DNA of 64,000 nucleotides from Candidatus Rifleibacteriota bacterium (GTDB taxonomy: Bacteria > Muiribacteriota > Ozemobacteria > Ozemobacterales > Ozemobacteraceae), in assembly GCA_015233565.1 (NCBI GenBank), contig JADFXM010000003.1, positions 62,001-126,000 of the forward strand, given 5' to 3'. The position numbers were made by a program, and so were the translations under genes. Positions 28,809 to 38,613 of this stretch are shown here, one piece after another; the first letter of the stretch is position 1, and each line of letters starts with the position of its first letter. The notes under the pieces were generated by a model. It worked only from the letters and a program-made list of their open reading frames with translations. It did no database searches and had not been told where the DNA came from.

Positions 28809-30449
28809 TTAAACAATGCTAACTCTCTCAACCTCGTCACGTGTTGTCATTCCACTTTTTACCTTCAGTAACCCGTCGTCCACTAAGGAGCGCATTCCTT
28901 TCTTTATTGCAGCAGCTTTTATGGAATCTAGAGGAGAACGATTTCCGATCAGTGATGCAATTTCTTCATCGATTGACATTAATTCAAAAATTCCGACGCG
29001 GCCCCTGAAGCCAGTTCCAGAACATTCGGGGCATCCTGTTGGGACAAAGGTTGAGTCGGCAAGTTTTTTCCTGCATTTTTGACATAATCGGCGAACTAAT
29101 CTTTGGGATAGTGATCCGACCAGTGTGGAAGCCACAAGATAGGATTCGACTTTCATATCTATCAGTCTGATTCCAGCGCTTGCAGCATCATTTGTGTGGA
29201 GTGTGGAGAACACCATGTGTCCGGTTAATCCCGCTTGAATTGCCATGGCGGCGGTTTCTTCGTCTCTGATCTCTCCTACCATGATAACGTCTGGGTCCTG
29301 ACGCAATATTGACCTCAATCCGGCAGCGAATGTAAAGCCTATTTTTGGCTTGACCGGAATTTGATTGGCTCCCTTTAATTCATATTCCACCGGATCTTCA
29401 AGGGTAATGATATTAAGATCTGCACTCATGATGCGCATTATAGCGCCATATAAAGTGGTTGTTTTGCCCGAACCTGTTGGGCCGGTGACTAGCAAAATTC
29501 CATTGGGACGCTTAATGAGAGAATCAAAAATTGCGAGGGTATCATTTTCCATCCCCATCATTTCAAGCGTGAGCAACTCTGTCTTTCGATCTAATAATCT
29601 GAGAACAACCCGCTCACCGTGTGCTGAGGGAACACAACTAACCCTTATATCTACTTCACGCTCTCCAAAGCGGACTCTTACCTTTCCATCTTGGGGAAGC
29701 CGCCTTTCAGCTATATCTAATCCGGCCATGATTTTGATTCTTGAAGCTATTGGAGCATGCAGATTACGAGGAGGGGAAAATCGTTCGAAAAGAATGCCGT
29801 CTATACGGTAGCGGATGCGAAATTTGTCAGGAGAAGGTTCGAGATGTATGTCTGAAGCCCTTTCACGCAACGCCTGATATATCAGAGTATTGACGAACTT
29901 GATTACTGGAGCTTTATTTGCAGATGCCAGAACATCTTCGATTTGGAGTTTTTCGATATCTTCCTCAAACCCGCTTTCGATTGTCAGGTCTTCGATTATT
30001 TCGTTCCCCCCTCTTCCGCGCCCATAGACCTCGTTGAGAGCCGAAATAATAACTGAAGGAGGTGCTATCGAGATTTTAAGAGGGAGTTTGAAGACGAGAA
30101 AAATTTCATTGAGAGGAGCATAGTTTTGAGGTTCAGAAGTGAAGACCAAGATTTTCCCATTCTCTTTTTTTAACGGAAAAATTCTATGGCGCCGTAAATG
30201 TTCCAGAGGAAAGGTTTCCAAAACTTTCGAATCAATGGTATTTACCGGTATTCCTGCTGAAAAGTCCAACTCCCATTGGCTTGCTAGGCATTTGAAAAAA
30301 TCTTCTTCGTTGACAGCTCCCTCTTCAATTAATATTGTTCCGATTTTTCCACCCTTTTGAAGCTGTTTTTCAAGACATTCATCAAGGAGCGAGGGAATCA
30401 AAAAACCCCTTGAAACAAGTATTTCACCTATTTTGGATTTGGAACTCAC
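28809..30449 (-). CDS. gspE: type II secretion / type IV pilus assembly ATPase
   Basis: A 546-residue GspE/PilB-family ATPase that powers pseudopilus or pilus assembly from the cytoplasm. An MshEN/GspE N-terminal domain (1-150) precedes the motor domain with Walker A GPTGSGKT near 324 and the Walker B region with DPDVIMVGEIRDEET. The zinc-binding four-cysteine motif is CxxC near 455 and CPEC near 473. The gene overlaps gspD by four bases and closes the cluster. The usual neighbours gspF, gspG and the inner-membrane platform genes are absent here, so they must lie elsewhere. Confidence 0.93.
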   Translation of the reverse strand: MSSKSKIGEILVSRGFLIPSLLDECLEKQLQKGGKIGTILIEEGAVNEEDFFKCLASQWELDFSAGIPVNTIDSKVLETFPLEHLRRHRIFPLKKENGKILVFTSEPQNYAPLNEIFLVFKLPLKISIAPPSVIISALNEVYGRGRGGNEIIEDLTIESGFEEDIEKLQIEDVLASANKAPVIKFVNTLIYQALRERASDIHLEPSPDKFRIRYRIDGILFERFSPPRNLHAPIASRIKIMAGLDIAERRLPQDGKVRVRFGEREVDIRVSCVPSAHGERVVLRLLDRKTELLTLEMMGMENDTLAIFDSLIKRPNGILLVTGPTGSGKTTTLYGAIMRIMSADLNIITLEDPVEYELKGANQIPVKPKIGFTFAAGLRSILRQDPDVIMVGEIRDEETAAMAIQAGLTGHMVFSTLHTNDAASAGIRLIDMKVESYLVASTLVGSLSQRLVRRLCQKCRKKLADSTFVPTGCPECSGTGFRGRVGIFELMSIDEEIASLIGNRSPLDSIKAAAIKKGMRSLVDDGLLKVKSGMTTRDEVERVSIV

Positions 30450-33055
30450 AAGTCTCTTTGAGAGTAAGCGGAGTCAGTGTTAGCCGCTTCAATATTGGTT
30501 GTTTCTGCGTTGGAAGTTTCGGTGTTGATCGCATCGGTGCCATCAGACTCTGTGGTTACAGCTTCTGTGCCTGAAACTTCAGGGTTATCTGCTTCCGTAT
30601 TAGGACCGATTCCAACCCCCGCATTAGAGCCATTTTCAGTGAATGATTGATTCTGTGTTACTATTGGAGCTGTAGAGGAAGAAACTTCTGAGGATTCAAT
30701 TCCAGCATCTTTGAAAACCTCTTTTGCGCGTATTTTCAGTGATTCGTATTTTTTCTCCAGCTTGGATTTTAATTCCCCTGGCTTTTTATCAGCTCCTTCT
30801 TTCCTATCATCTTTTGAGTGCGATTCTTTCGAGGAATCAAAATTGGCGACTGCATCTGGAGTAGTTAAAATGTGGGGAGTCAGAAAGACCAGAAGATTTG
30901 TTTTTTGGTTGGTATTCCTTTTGTTTTTAAAAGCATTTCCAATTAATGGAATATTGGCAAAAAATGGAATTTTATCCACCACTTTTGATGCATCTTCCTT
31001 AACCAGACCGCCTATTACAATTGTTTTGTGATTAGGAAGTGTTATTGTCGTTGTCATTTTTCTTTTTGTAAGAATTGGAACGTTAAATTGATATAAGTTC
31101 TCTTCTTGTCGTTTTTTGACTTCAGAGTCAATTTTTAAACTTACAATACTAGCTGAATTGACTCTCGGGGTCAAGGTCAGGTTGACTCCGACGTCTTCAT
31201 ATTTGAAGTTGGTTAAATCCATTCTACCGGAAATACTGTCTTTGGAAAACCCTTGTGGCAAAGCTACTACTTCTCCCACCATTATTTTTGCTTCCTCATT
31301 ATCAGTGGAGAGGATTGTGGGGGCTGACAAAATATTAAAATCGGAGTTGTTTTGGTAAAGGCTGACCAATGATTTGATCTTTGAGTATTCGGCAACACCA
31401 CCAATATTCGCTAAATCAACTGGACCATTTACTAACCCTATTTGGAATCCCTGACCTGTCACAGCCTGACTTCTGATCCCAAAATTTGTTCCTCCAAAGC
31501 CTTGTAATCCACTTTTTTGTGAATCTATAACGCCCCATTCAATTCCAAGGCTATCGGAAAGATTTCCGCTTACCTCAGCAATCAAAGCTTCCACCATGAT
31601 TTGAGGACGCATGATGTCAAGTGATTTAATAATTGGTTCATATTGAGCGAAAAGCTGGGAGGTTCCAGTGACAAGCAGGGCATTGTTTGCCGGAACTGCA
31701 ACAAAGTTAATATTATCGCTTCTGGTCGTCGGTGCGTTGGAGGTTTTATTTTTAGCCCTAGCTTGTATAAGATTATTGAGAGTTTCTGCAACGGTTTTTG
31801 CATCTGCGTGTTTTAGATTTATTAACTGAACGCCGCTACTTTCAGACGGTGGTCGACAGTCGAGTTCCCGGACAAGTTTTTCAATTCGCTTAACAATATC
31901 AATAGACCGGGTTATTACAAGAATTGCTTTTGTTCTCCTGATTGGCAGTAATCGAGTGGTTTCTATGGCTTGTGTTTCACTTGCAACGGGCCCACCTCCC
32001 GAGTCACTGTTTTTCCTGCCCAATCCTAAAATTTCCTGGACAAGTTTAATGGTTTCCGATTCATCAGAATATTTTAACTTGATGACTTTTGTGATTTCTG
32101 GGCGGGTATCATTGGAAACTTTATCTAATTTTTTAATCAAGTCTTTGATAAATTCCATGTTTTCATGGGCGCTAACCACAAGCAAAGCATTCGTTCTTGG
32201 GTCGGGGAAAAGCATTATTCCTCCCTTCAGATCTCCTTTCCCCAAACCTCCAACATTCAGAAGTGAGTCTAATTGAGCCTTTATATATGCAGAGTTGGAG
32301 AATTCGATAGGAATTATCTCAAGTCCTGGTTTTACCCTCCCTTTCTCCAACTCTGTCATTACTTCCACTGCGCGTTTGATGTTTATTGAACGCCCTGTAA
32401 TAATCAATGTATTGGAGGGTTGATAAGTCATGATTGAAGTGTCCGGTGGAAGAAGCGGTGTTAAAAGGTTTTTTGCTTCCTCAACGCCTGTTTTTGACAA
32501 TGGAATAATTTGGGTTACCAGGGTATCGTTTTCTGAGAGACCTTCAAGTTGATTCCCTCTTCTGGTTTCGGTTCCGGCTACTTTGGCCTGTGCCAGTGGA
32601 ACAATCTTATACATTTTTCCGGAGGGAATCGCTGCAAATCCTTTGACTTGAAGTATAGATTCAAGAGTTGCCAACGCTTCAGTTCTGGAGAGTCTGACCG
32701 GTGATATAATTGTGATATTACCGGTTAATCCCTGATCAACAATAAATCCCTTGCCGGTTTCCTGACTTAAATACCGCAAAAGACTCATCAACTCAACGCC
32801 TTCAAAATTTATTGAAATTGAATCATCAGAAGGTTCTTTTTCGGGGCCTTGGATTATTGTCGCTTCATTAATTGAAGCAGTATTCGTAGATGGCTGGGCC
32901 AACGCTTTCAGCTCATTGACTTTTGGGACAGTCACTATTTGTCTCGAAATTGAAGCATTTCCAAGTGGGTTAGCAGCCAAAATTCGTGATGGTAAAAAAG
33001 CAGGAATTAAAAGCAGAAATAGCAAAAGATTTTTGTTCGGAAAGTTGATTTTCAT
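30446..33055 (-). CDS. gspD: type II secretion-like outer-membrane secretin
   Basis: An 869-residue secretin forming the outer-membrane channel. After a signal peptide come an N0-type domain (about residues 60-140), several N1-type ring-building domains, then the secretin core with the LIAEVSG start, the VGEVVALP strand and the closing DKIPFFANIPLIGNAF. I count four N1-like modules, one more than the usual three. The last 100 or so residues form a polar Thr/Glu/Asn/Ser-rich tail with no S-domain resemblance. The start is ATG 33055 with AAGGAC ahead; an upstream start at 33109 adds a charged stretch in front of the signal peptide. It follows the lipoprotein gene by 63 bases and overlaps gspE. 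Confidence 0.93.
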   Translation of the reverse strand: MKINFPNKNLLLFLLLIPAFLPSRILAANPLGNASISRQIVTVPKVNELKALAQPSTNTASINEATIIQGPEKEPSDDSISINFEGVELMSLLRYLSQETGKGFIVDQGLTGNITIISPVRLSRTEALATLESILQVKGFAAIPSGKMYKIVPLAQAKVAGTETRRGNQLEGLSENDTLVTQIIPLSKTGVEEAKNLLTPLLPPDTSIMTYQPSNTLIITGRSINIKRAVEVMTELEKGRVKPGLEIIPIEFSNSAYIKAQLDSLLNVGGLGKGDLKGGIMLFPDPRTNALLVVSAHENMEFIKDLIKKLDKVSNDTRPEITKVIKLKYSDESETIKLVQEILGLGRKNSDSGGGPVASETQAIETTRLLPIRRTKAILVITRSIDIVKRIEKLVRELDCRPPSESSGVQLINLKHADAKTVAETLNNLIQARAKNKTSNAPTTRSDNINFVAVPANNALLVTGTSQLFAQYEPIIKSLDIMRPQIMVEALIAEVSGNLSDSLGIEWGVIDSQKSGLQGFGGTNFGIRSQAVTGQGFQIGLVNGPVDLANIGGVAEYSKIKSLVSLYQNNSDFNILSAPTILSTDNEEAKIMVGEVVALPQGFSKDSISGRMDLTNFKYEDVGVNLTLTPRVNSASIVSLKIDSEVKKRQEENLYQFNVPILTKRKMTTTITLPNHKTIVIGGLVKEDASKVVDKIPFFANIPLIGNAFKNKRNTNQKTNLLVFLTPHILTTPDAVANFDSSKESHSKDDRKEGADKKPGELKSKLEKKYESLKIRAKEVFKDAGIESSEVSSSTAPIVTQNQSFTENGSNAGVGIGPNTEADNPEVSGTEAVTTESDGTDAINTETSNAETTNIEAANTDSAYSQRDL

Positions 33056-33118
33056 CGAATTGTCCTTATAGTCCCTCTTGAACTCGCCCTTCCCATTCGT
33101 GACGGCCATTTTTTGGAG

Positions 33119-34990
33119 TTATAGTTCGCCCGTGGAAAATTGTCCCCAAATTTGATCGAATCCTTGAAGTTGTTTCCCTGTGCTTGATTTTAATCCACAT
33201 GTAATTAATCGTACCAAGTATGCCTTGTTCTTCCCAAGAGTTCTTTTGGGAACAAGGTAAAGGATGGTCAAACTGCTGTTCCATGTTGCGGAAAACTCGT
33301 TATCAAGAGTGCTTCCATTTACGGTTATTTGGTTCCCTTTGTCCATGTCGCTTATCTGAATCTGAAGATTGGTTTTCAGAGAAGTTGGATCCATTGGACG
33401 GTCAAATCTGATTTCAAACGGTCCGGCTCTGGATACTCCATAATCTCCGTTTTTTGGACTGGTTGATGTGATTGAGGGAATAGAATCTGAATCAGTGGTA
33501 AAGGTTCCAAACATGCCACTGTAATTTTTTAACAGTCTTCCATCAAGTGCTCGGGCATTCCAGCGATTAACCAAAATGCTATATCGTGTGAGCTGATTAA
33601 GAGGTTGTTTGGGAGTAAGAGTCATGGTAATTGAGTTTTCCCAACTGACTGTGAATTGATTCTTTACCTCAGCTCCGTTTAAAACCGCGGTTTTTCCACC
33701 AGTTGTATTCTGAATCGTCATCTGGAAATCATCTAAAATTGTTCCTTCTTCCATTGGCTGTCCAAACCCGATCTGGAATGGCCCGTTTGTTGGTACTGCT
33801 GATTGTCCCCTAAAAGGTTTGGTCCATGACACAAAAGCGTCTGTAATGGGAACCTTGTTGAGAGGTTGAATCGTTGTATTTACAAGCGTTTCAGCATCTA
33901 GTGAAACCGGAATTGTTATCCCATTGATGCTTGAATACCCTTGCTTTTCCACGGTCAAAGGAATATTTCCATTCCCCGGGGAAGTACTTAGAAACGCCAA
34001 CCCGCCATTTCCAGATTGTTTGGCTGTTCCAGCTTGAACTTGGAATTCACTTACAGCTTGTTGTTGTCCAGCATCATTTTCATATGCATTTACTTCGATT
34101 CCTCCTCTTTTATTTTGAAAGGAATCACCTTTTGCCACAGCAACCGTAACTCCATCGAAACCAGGATAGAACTGAATTTGATCAGTGGTGTATTGAGATG
34201 TGGGAAGAAATGAAGCGTTGTATGTTATTGCCCAGTCAAGATACTGGACAGTAATATCGCTTGAACTGGCAAGCTTTGATCCTGAATCGATATCCGCCTC
34301 AATAGTTCCGTTTTGATCGCTTATTAACGTTTTGTTTAACGCAGTAATGATTACTTTTGCCTGCGGTAAGGCTGCCCATTCATCGGTAAGGCCGTCACCT
34401 CCGCTGGTTGAAAGAAGAGAGGCCCGGGAAATGGAAAGCGTGGCACGATATTTTCTTCCTCCTACAACACTTATACTGATTTTGCCGGTATTCGTTCCAC
34501 CTTTTCGGTCATCAACTTTACATGAAATTTCCGTGTCAACATTCTTGCTTGGAGCTTTCCAGGTTGCTTTATTGGAAGTTTGTGAAGTAAAAACCCCTTC
34601 TGAAGCAATCCATGAATAATAGAGAGGGTCTCCATTTGGATCAATAGCTTCTGCTGTTAAAGTTATCAATCCATCAAAACCAACTACTTTTTGTGAGGCC
34701 GTAAGCGATATGACCGGAGCTTGGTTGCCTGTTAACAACTGAGATTGAGATGAAGCTAAACCACTTCCCGGGTTCTGATAGCTGCTACTATTGCTACTAT
34801 TGCTGCTATTGCTCACTCCACTTCCTATTCCCGTCCAGCTACTGGTGTCGGTTGAAGAAGTTAGATCTGACGACGAAACTGGATTGTTGCTCACTAAAGA
34901 ATTGGCGCTTGTACAACCATTTAGTATTATCGCAATCGAAAATATAAAGATTACAAATGTAGTTGTCGCAAATAGATTTTTTCCGAGCAT
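33119..34990 (-). CDS. lipoprotein with Ig-like (PKD-like and Big_5) domains
   Basis: A 623-residue lipoprotein. The signal peptide ends in the lipobox LNGC near residue 28. A Ser/Asn-rich linker follows, then a PKD-like Ig domain (about 95-175) and a carboxypeptidase-regulatory-like region in the middle. Two C-terminal Big_5-type Ig domains follow, each starting with a phrase like GPFEIRFDRPMDP and ending in threonine-rich strands. The start is ATG 34990, for which GGAGGAGG is correctly spaced. It is the first gene before gspD and gspE, so it may be a secretin partner, pilotin-like protein or surface adhesin; the sequence alone does not decide. Confidence 0.82.
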   Translation of the reverse strand: MLGKNLFATTTFVIFIFSIAIILNGCTSANSLVSNNPVSSSDLTSSTDTSSWTGIGSGVSNSSNSSNSSSYQNPGSGLASSQSQLLTGNQAPVISLTASQKVVGFDGLITLTAEAIDPNGDPLYYSWIASEGVFTSQTSNKATWKAPSKNVDTEISCKVDDRKGGTNTGKISISVVGGRKYRATLSISRASLLSTSGGDGLTDEWAALPQAKVIITALNKTLISDQNGTIEADIDSGSKLASSSDITVQYLDWAITYNASFLPTSQYTTDQIQFYPGFDGVTVAVAKGDSFQNKRGGIEVNAYENDAGQQQAVSEFQVQAGTAKQSGNGGLAFLSTSPGNGNIPLTVEKQGYSSINGITIPVSLDAETLVNTTIQPLNKVPITDAFVSWTKPFRGQSAVPTNGPFQIGFGQPMEEGTILDDFQMTIQNTTGGKTAVLNGAEVKNQFTVSWENSITMTLTPKQPLNQLTRYSILVNRWNARALDGRLLKNYSGMFGTFTTDSDSIPSITSTSPKNGDYGVSRAGPFEIRFDRPMDPTSLKTNLQIQISDMDKGNQITVNGSTLDNEFSATWNSSLTILYLVPKRTLGKNKAYLVRLITCGLKSSTGKQLQGFDQIWGQFSTGEL

Positions 34991-35208
34991 TTTCAAATAC
35001 CTCCTCCGAGGTTCTTTTTTGCTTTATCGGAGGAAGACAAAGAATTTCTGAGAAAAAAACTATTTTTGAAATCCGAGGACTTTGCACTTTTTTACATTCC
35101 GACATAAAGCTTATCTCCAAAACCGTGCAAAGGAAAAGCTATTTGAAACTAAGGCTAGTAGATAATAATGGCCATAAAAAAATTTTAAATGTTGGCCTTG
35201 CTCAAATT

Positions 35209-36006
35209 TTAGGAATCAACTTTTTCGAAAATATCGTTTAATTTGTCTATTTCCTTAACTATTATGTCGATTTCGTCAGGTTTACTTTCAGATTTAATTA
35301 CAATATTGAGATCTTTCATCTCTATTTTCAGTTTTAAATTTCGGCAGGAACTTTGAAACGAAAGCTTGTGAGACTTAAATTTTTTGAGAAATGTTTCGAA
35401 TTCAGTAAACAGTTTTTTGGTTTCTTCAAATTCTTTTAGATCGTTCCTCAGAGTCTTTTGTTTGACTTCGTCTTTTTCACTGGAGAGCTTTTCTGAAAGA
35501 AGGGAAATGGATTTTTCTACTTCAGGAAAATTAATTTTTGAGATCATTTCGTGAATTCGTTCTGCCCTGTCACGTGCTTTTATCAGTCTCTTCCATGCCT
35601 GGTCAATAATTTTCAAATAAGTATTCATTCCTTTCTTGTTCAGGGTATCTCGAAGGTCAAAATAATCAAATCTTGTTTCATCAAGATCCCTATAAAGGTA
35701 TTTTCTGTATAGCCAAACCAGAAGGCCTCCAAAAAGAATAAAAACGGCTATTAGTGGAATCATTCGCACTATAGATTGCTTGAGAATAAAAACCAAACCC
35801 CCAGTTAACAATACAGCTGCGGTCCAGAATGAAATTGTTATCAGGTTTCCTTGATTTGCAATCGGAGAAGAGTTCTCTTTTGTATAAAGGGGAGAGTCAG
35901 ATGTGGAATCTAGATCTTCGGGTAATTCCTCAGGAGTTTCTTTTTCCAGATTTGGGTTGGAATTGAGAGTGGTGTGAGGCTTGTTTTCAAATTTTTGCTT
36001 GGACAT
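35209..36006 (-). CDS. membrane protein with coiled coil, unknown function
   Basis: A 265-residue protein with an acidic, disordered N-terminus (about 55 residues), two adjacent membrane helices (about 58-78 and 82-102) and a mostly helical, highly charged C-terminal part likely to form a coiled coil in the cytoplasm. I do not recognise the family. AAGAGG precedes the ATG. It starts 20 bases downstream of the O-antigen-ligase-like gene and is surely co-transcribed with it, so a role in the same envelope process is possible but unproven. Confidence 0.72.
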   Translation of the reverse strand: MSKQKFENKPHTTLNSNPNLEKETPEELPEDLDSTSDSPLYTKENSSPIANQGNLITISFWTAAVLLTGGLVFILKQSIVRMIPLIAVFILFGGLLVWLYRKYLYRDLDETRFDYFDLRDTLNKKGMNTYLKIIDQAWKRLIKARDRAERIHEMISKINFPEVEKSISLLSEKLSSEKDEVKQKTLRNDLKEFEETKKLFTEFETFLKKFKSHKLSFQSSCRNLKLKIEMKDLNIVIKSESKPDEIDIIVKEIDKLNDIFEKVDS

Positions 36007-36026
36007 TATTTTTACCTCTTGTTTTA

Positions 36027-38342
36027 TTACTTTTTAATCTTTTTCTGAGAGTTAATTTCCATTATGATTTTATCAAGATCTTTCTCGAATTTCTGTCTTT
36101 TTTCGTTTAAATCGATTGGACATTCTCTAAGGGCAGATGTTAGTAATTCACGTGATTTATTTAGATCTCCTTTTTTGTAATAATAAGTAGCAAGACTGTG
36201 TGTGATTGACAGAAGATCATCCAGGCGAATGTTTTTTGTTTGTCGAATTCGGTTGTAACCTGCTAATAGAATTTCACCAGCTTTTTCAAGATCTCCATTG
36301 GTTTCCAAAAGTAAGTACCCATAGGAATTAGCATATCTTGGATTTTCAGGCATGGCTTTCCAGGCATTTTCGAAGAACTCCAGCGCTGAAGCAGTTCTGG
36401 AAAGATTGTAGCTCAAAAGCCCCTTTAGAAATAAGTATTCGTGACTGTCTGAGACAGGTTTTTCAATTGTTGTCAGATATTGTTCAGATTTATTAAACTC
36501 TTTCTGATCCATTGCAATAGAGGCAAGTAATAATTTAATCCTCGAAATGGCTGATCTTTCTTCAGGAATCCAGGTTGCCTGTAAAAGAATCCCCTGTTCG
36601 AAAAGTTCTTCAGCTTCCCTGGTTCTTCCCTCTGCAAGCAGGATTCTTCCTAGAATTTCGTGTGCCACTGAAGAACCATTGTGTCGAAAAAAATCTGCCG
36701 CCCACTTGTGCGCTTCAATTATTGCACCTTGTTCAAACAGAACCCTAGCAATGTCATATTGACAGCCAAAAAGGTTTGTTGAAATTGAGTTCAGCAGGAA
36801 AAGCCACTCCATTTCGTCGTTCAGTTTTCCACAATTTTCATAGGATTTGGCAACACCCCAAATCGCTTTTAAATTCCTTGGGTCAAGCTTTAAAACATTT
36901 TTAAAAGTTATCTCTGATTGCTGTGATCCTCCGTGTTTTAATTGCCCATTCCCGATCCAGATGGATTCAGAGATTTTACCCGATTCCAAAAAGATTGAAA
37001 TTCCAAAAATTGAAAAAAAGCATGCTGAAAGTAAGTGCCCAAATCTTAATAAAGAAGTAGAATTTGTCCACTTTATTTCTTCAAGACAATTTCCAAAATG
37101 AAGGGAAGCTAAAAGAACAAAAAAGTTCGTTATGGGAGCAATCGAAAGTGAGTTATTGAAGCAGGAATTGCAAAAAATCACGAATCCAGTTACCAAAATG
37201 GCTTTAAGAAAAGGTTCTGGAAGGGAAAAATTATATGATCTTTTTTTCTTTACTGCGAGGGAAAAAGCCAGTGTCAGAAATCCACAAAATGCAAAAAGAG
37301 ATAAAAATCCGGTTTCAGCAATAAGTTTAAGCGGGAAAGCGTGAGGGTCATCATTATACATGGAAAGACTAAGCATAGTTCCTAGGCGTGGTCGGAATGC
37401 TGAAAAAAGGTACTTGGACGAATCAGGGCCAAAACCAAAAAAAGGAGAGCTGGTTATCCAATCCATTCCCATTTTCCATTCAACTAACCTGGAAACAATA
37501 AAAAAGTAGCCAAATGGTGGTTTATCCAGAGTTTCCCAGGGGTATTTGGCAACACAATAGGTTGAAATTAGATAGCAAAATAAGATTGCCAAAAAAATTA
37601 CCAATGCAGGTCCAATTTTCTTCAGATAAGTAATTCTAAAAGGGAATTTCAGCCAAAAATCAGTTTTAATCAGGCCAAATCCAATTAGTAAGCATAAAAA
37701 GCCGCCAATTGATCCGGCAAGGAGAAGGGCAGAAATCTGAAGAGAAATTGAGGAGAAAAGAAAAGAATCCGGAAAAAAAACTTTTTCGGGACTTTCGATT
37801 GCTGCATAGCTCAAAAGTATGGTTGAAACCAAATAAATTGAGAGAAAATTTGGATTTCCAAAAGTTCCTACGGTTTTAAATGGAGAATCGGGCCATTTTA
37901 TCGGATCTAATCCAAGAGATTGGAAAATCGAATATAAAGCCATTAAAGTTCCACAGAGAATAATGGCTTTAATGGTTGTAGAAAAAGATTCCTTTTTTAA
38001 GGTTAACCTAAATACTACGAAAAGGATCAACTGTGAAAAAATCAGAAAACCTGATTTGACACTTTCGATGAAACTTGAATTGAGAACGGCAAACGCAACT
38101 GATATTACTCCCACGATCAGAAAGAATCCGAATGGAAAAAAAGGCCTCACCGGCTTTTTAAAAGGATAAAGGAGCAACAAAAAAGTCAATGAAAGCGTTG
38201 CGAGCAGAACTGTTAGAAATTCCTGATAATAAAAAGGATTATCGTGGTCAAATGAAAAAATCCATACGGAAAAAACCAGCAAAACCGAAAGAGCTTTGCC
38301 CAAAAAAGGTGAAAATAAGTCAAACCATCGGGCAAGAATCAT
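36027..38342 (-). CDS. O-antigen ligase/polymerase-like membrane protein with C-terminal TPR
   Basis: A 771-residue protein. Residues 1-430 carry about ten to twelve membrane helices with a Wzy_C-type loop containing SSPFFGFGPDSSKYLF and NDDPHAFPLKLIAETG, typical of O-antigen ligases (WaaL) and polymerases. Residues 460-750 form TPR repeats predicted to face one side of the membrane. Such enzymes join glycans to lipid A or proteins; WaaL, Wzy and pilin-glycosylating PglL cannot be separated by sequence reading alone. The ribosome-binding site is weak (GAGATAG). It is followed at 20 bases by a coiled-coil membrane protein gene and preceded by a 271-base gap after the DUF192 gene. Confidence 0.82.
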   Translation of the reverse strand: MILARWFDLFSPFLGKALSVLLVFSVWIFSFDHDNPFYYQEFLTVLLATLSLTFLLLLYPFKKPVRPFFPFGFFLIVGVISVAFAVLNSSFIESVKSGFLIFSQLILFVVFRLTLKKESFSTTIKAIILCGTLMALYSIFQSLGLDPIKWPDSPFKTVGTFGNPNFLSIYLVSTILLSYAAIESPEKVFFPDSFLFSSISLQISALLLAGSIGGFLCLLIGFGLIKTDFWLKFPFRITYLKKIGPALVIFLAILFCYLISTYCVAKYPWETLDKPPFGYFFIVSRLVEWKMGMDWITSSPFFGFGPDSSKYLFSAFRPRLGTMLSLSMYNDDPHAFPLKLIAETGFLSLFAFCGFLTLAFSLAVKKKRSYNFSLPEPFLKAILVTGFVIFCNSCFNNSLSIAPITNFFVLLASLHFGNCLEEIKWTNSTSLLRFGHLLSACFFSIFGISIFLESGKISESIWIGNGQLKHGGSQQSEITFKNVLKLDPRNLKAIWGVAKSYENCGKLNDEMEWLFLLNSISTNLFGCQYDIARVLFEQGAIIEAHKWAADFFRHNGSSVAHEILGRILLAEGRTREAEELFEQGILLQATWIPEERSAISRIKLLLASIAMDQKEFNKSEQYLTTIEKPVSDSHEYLFLKGLLSYNLSRTASALEFFENAWKAMPENPRYANSYGYLLLETNGDLEKAGEILLAGYNRIRQTKNIRLDDLLSITHSLATYYYKKGDLNKSRELLTSALRECPIDLNEKRQKFEKDLDKIIMEINSQKKIKK

Positions 38343-38613
38343 GATCTATCTCGTTTTGCTGTCTCTACATAATACCGATTGAATATATTTTGTGAATAAC
38401 TTTGCAGAACTAATAAAACGTTCTCTGACAAAGTTCCTCTCGAGATACCCATGCTTTCTTTTCCAATCATTAACTCTCTTAGAAATCAGATTGCAAAGAC
38501 ATTTACTGCACTTCTTACTCACGAACTTTACCAAAAAAGGTTACCTGAAAACCATACCGTTGCGCAAATTACTGAAATGACACAATTTGATTAGCGATTT
38601 AATCAGGAAAAAC

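Noticed and set aside
34963..35241. 92-codon plus-strand frame across the lipoprotein gene start
   Set aside because: It overlaps the lipoprotein ribosome-binding site and start on the other strand and resembles no known protein.
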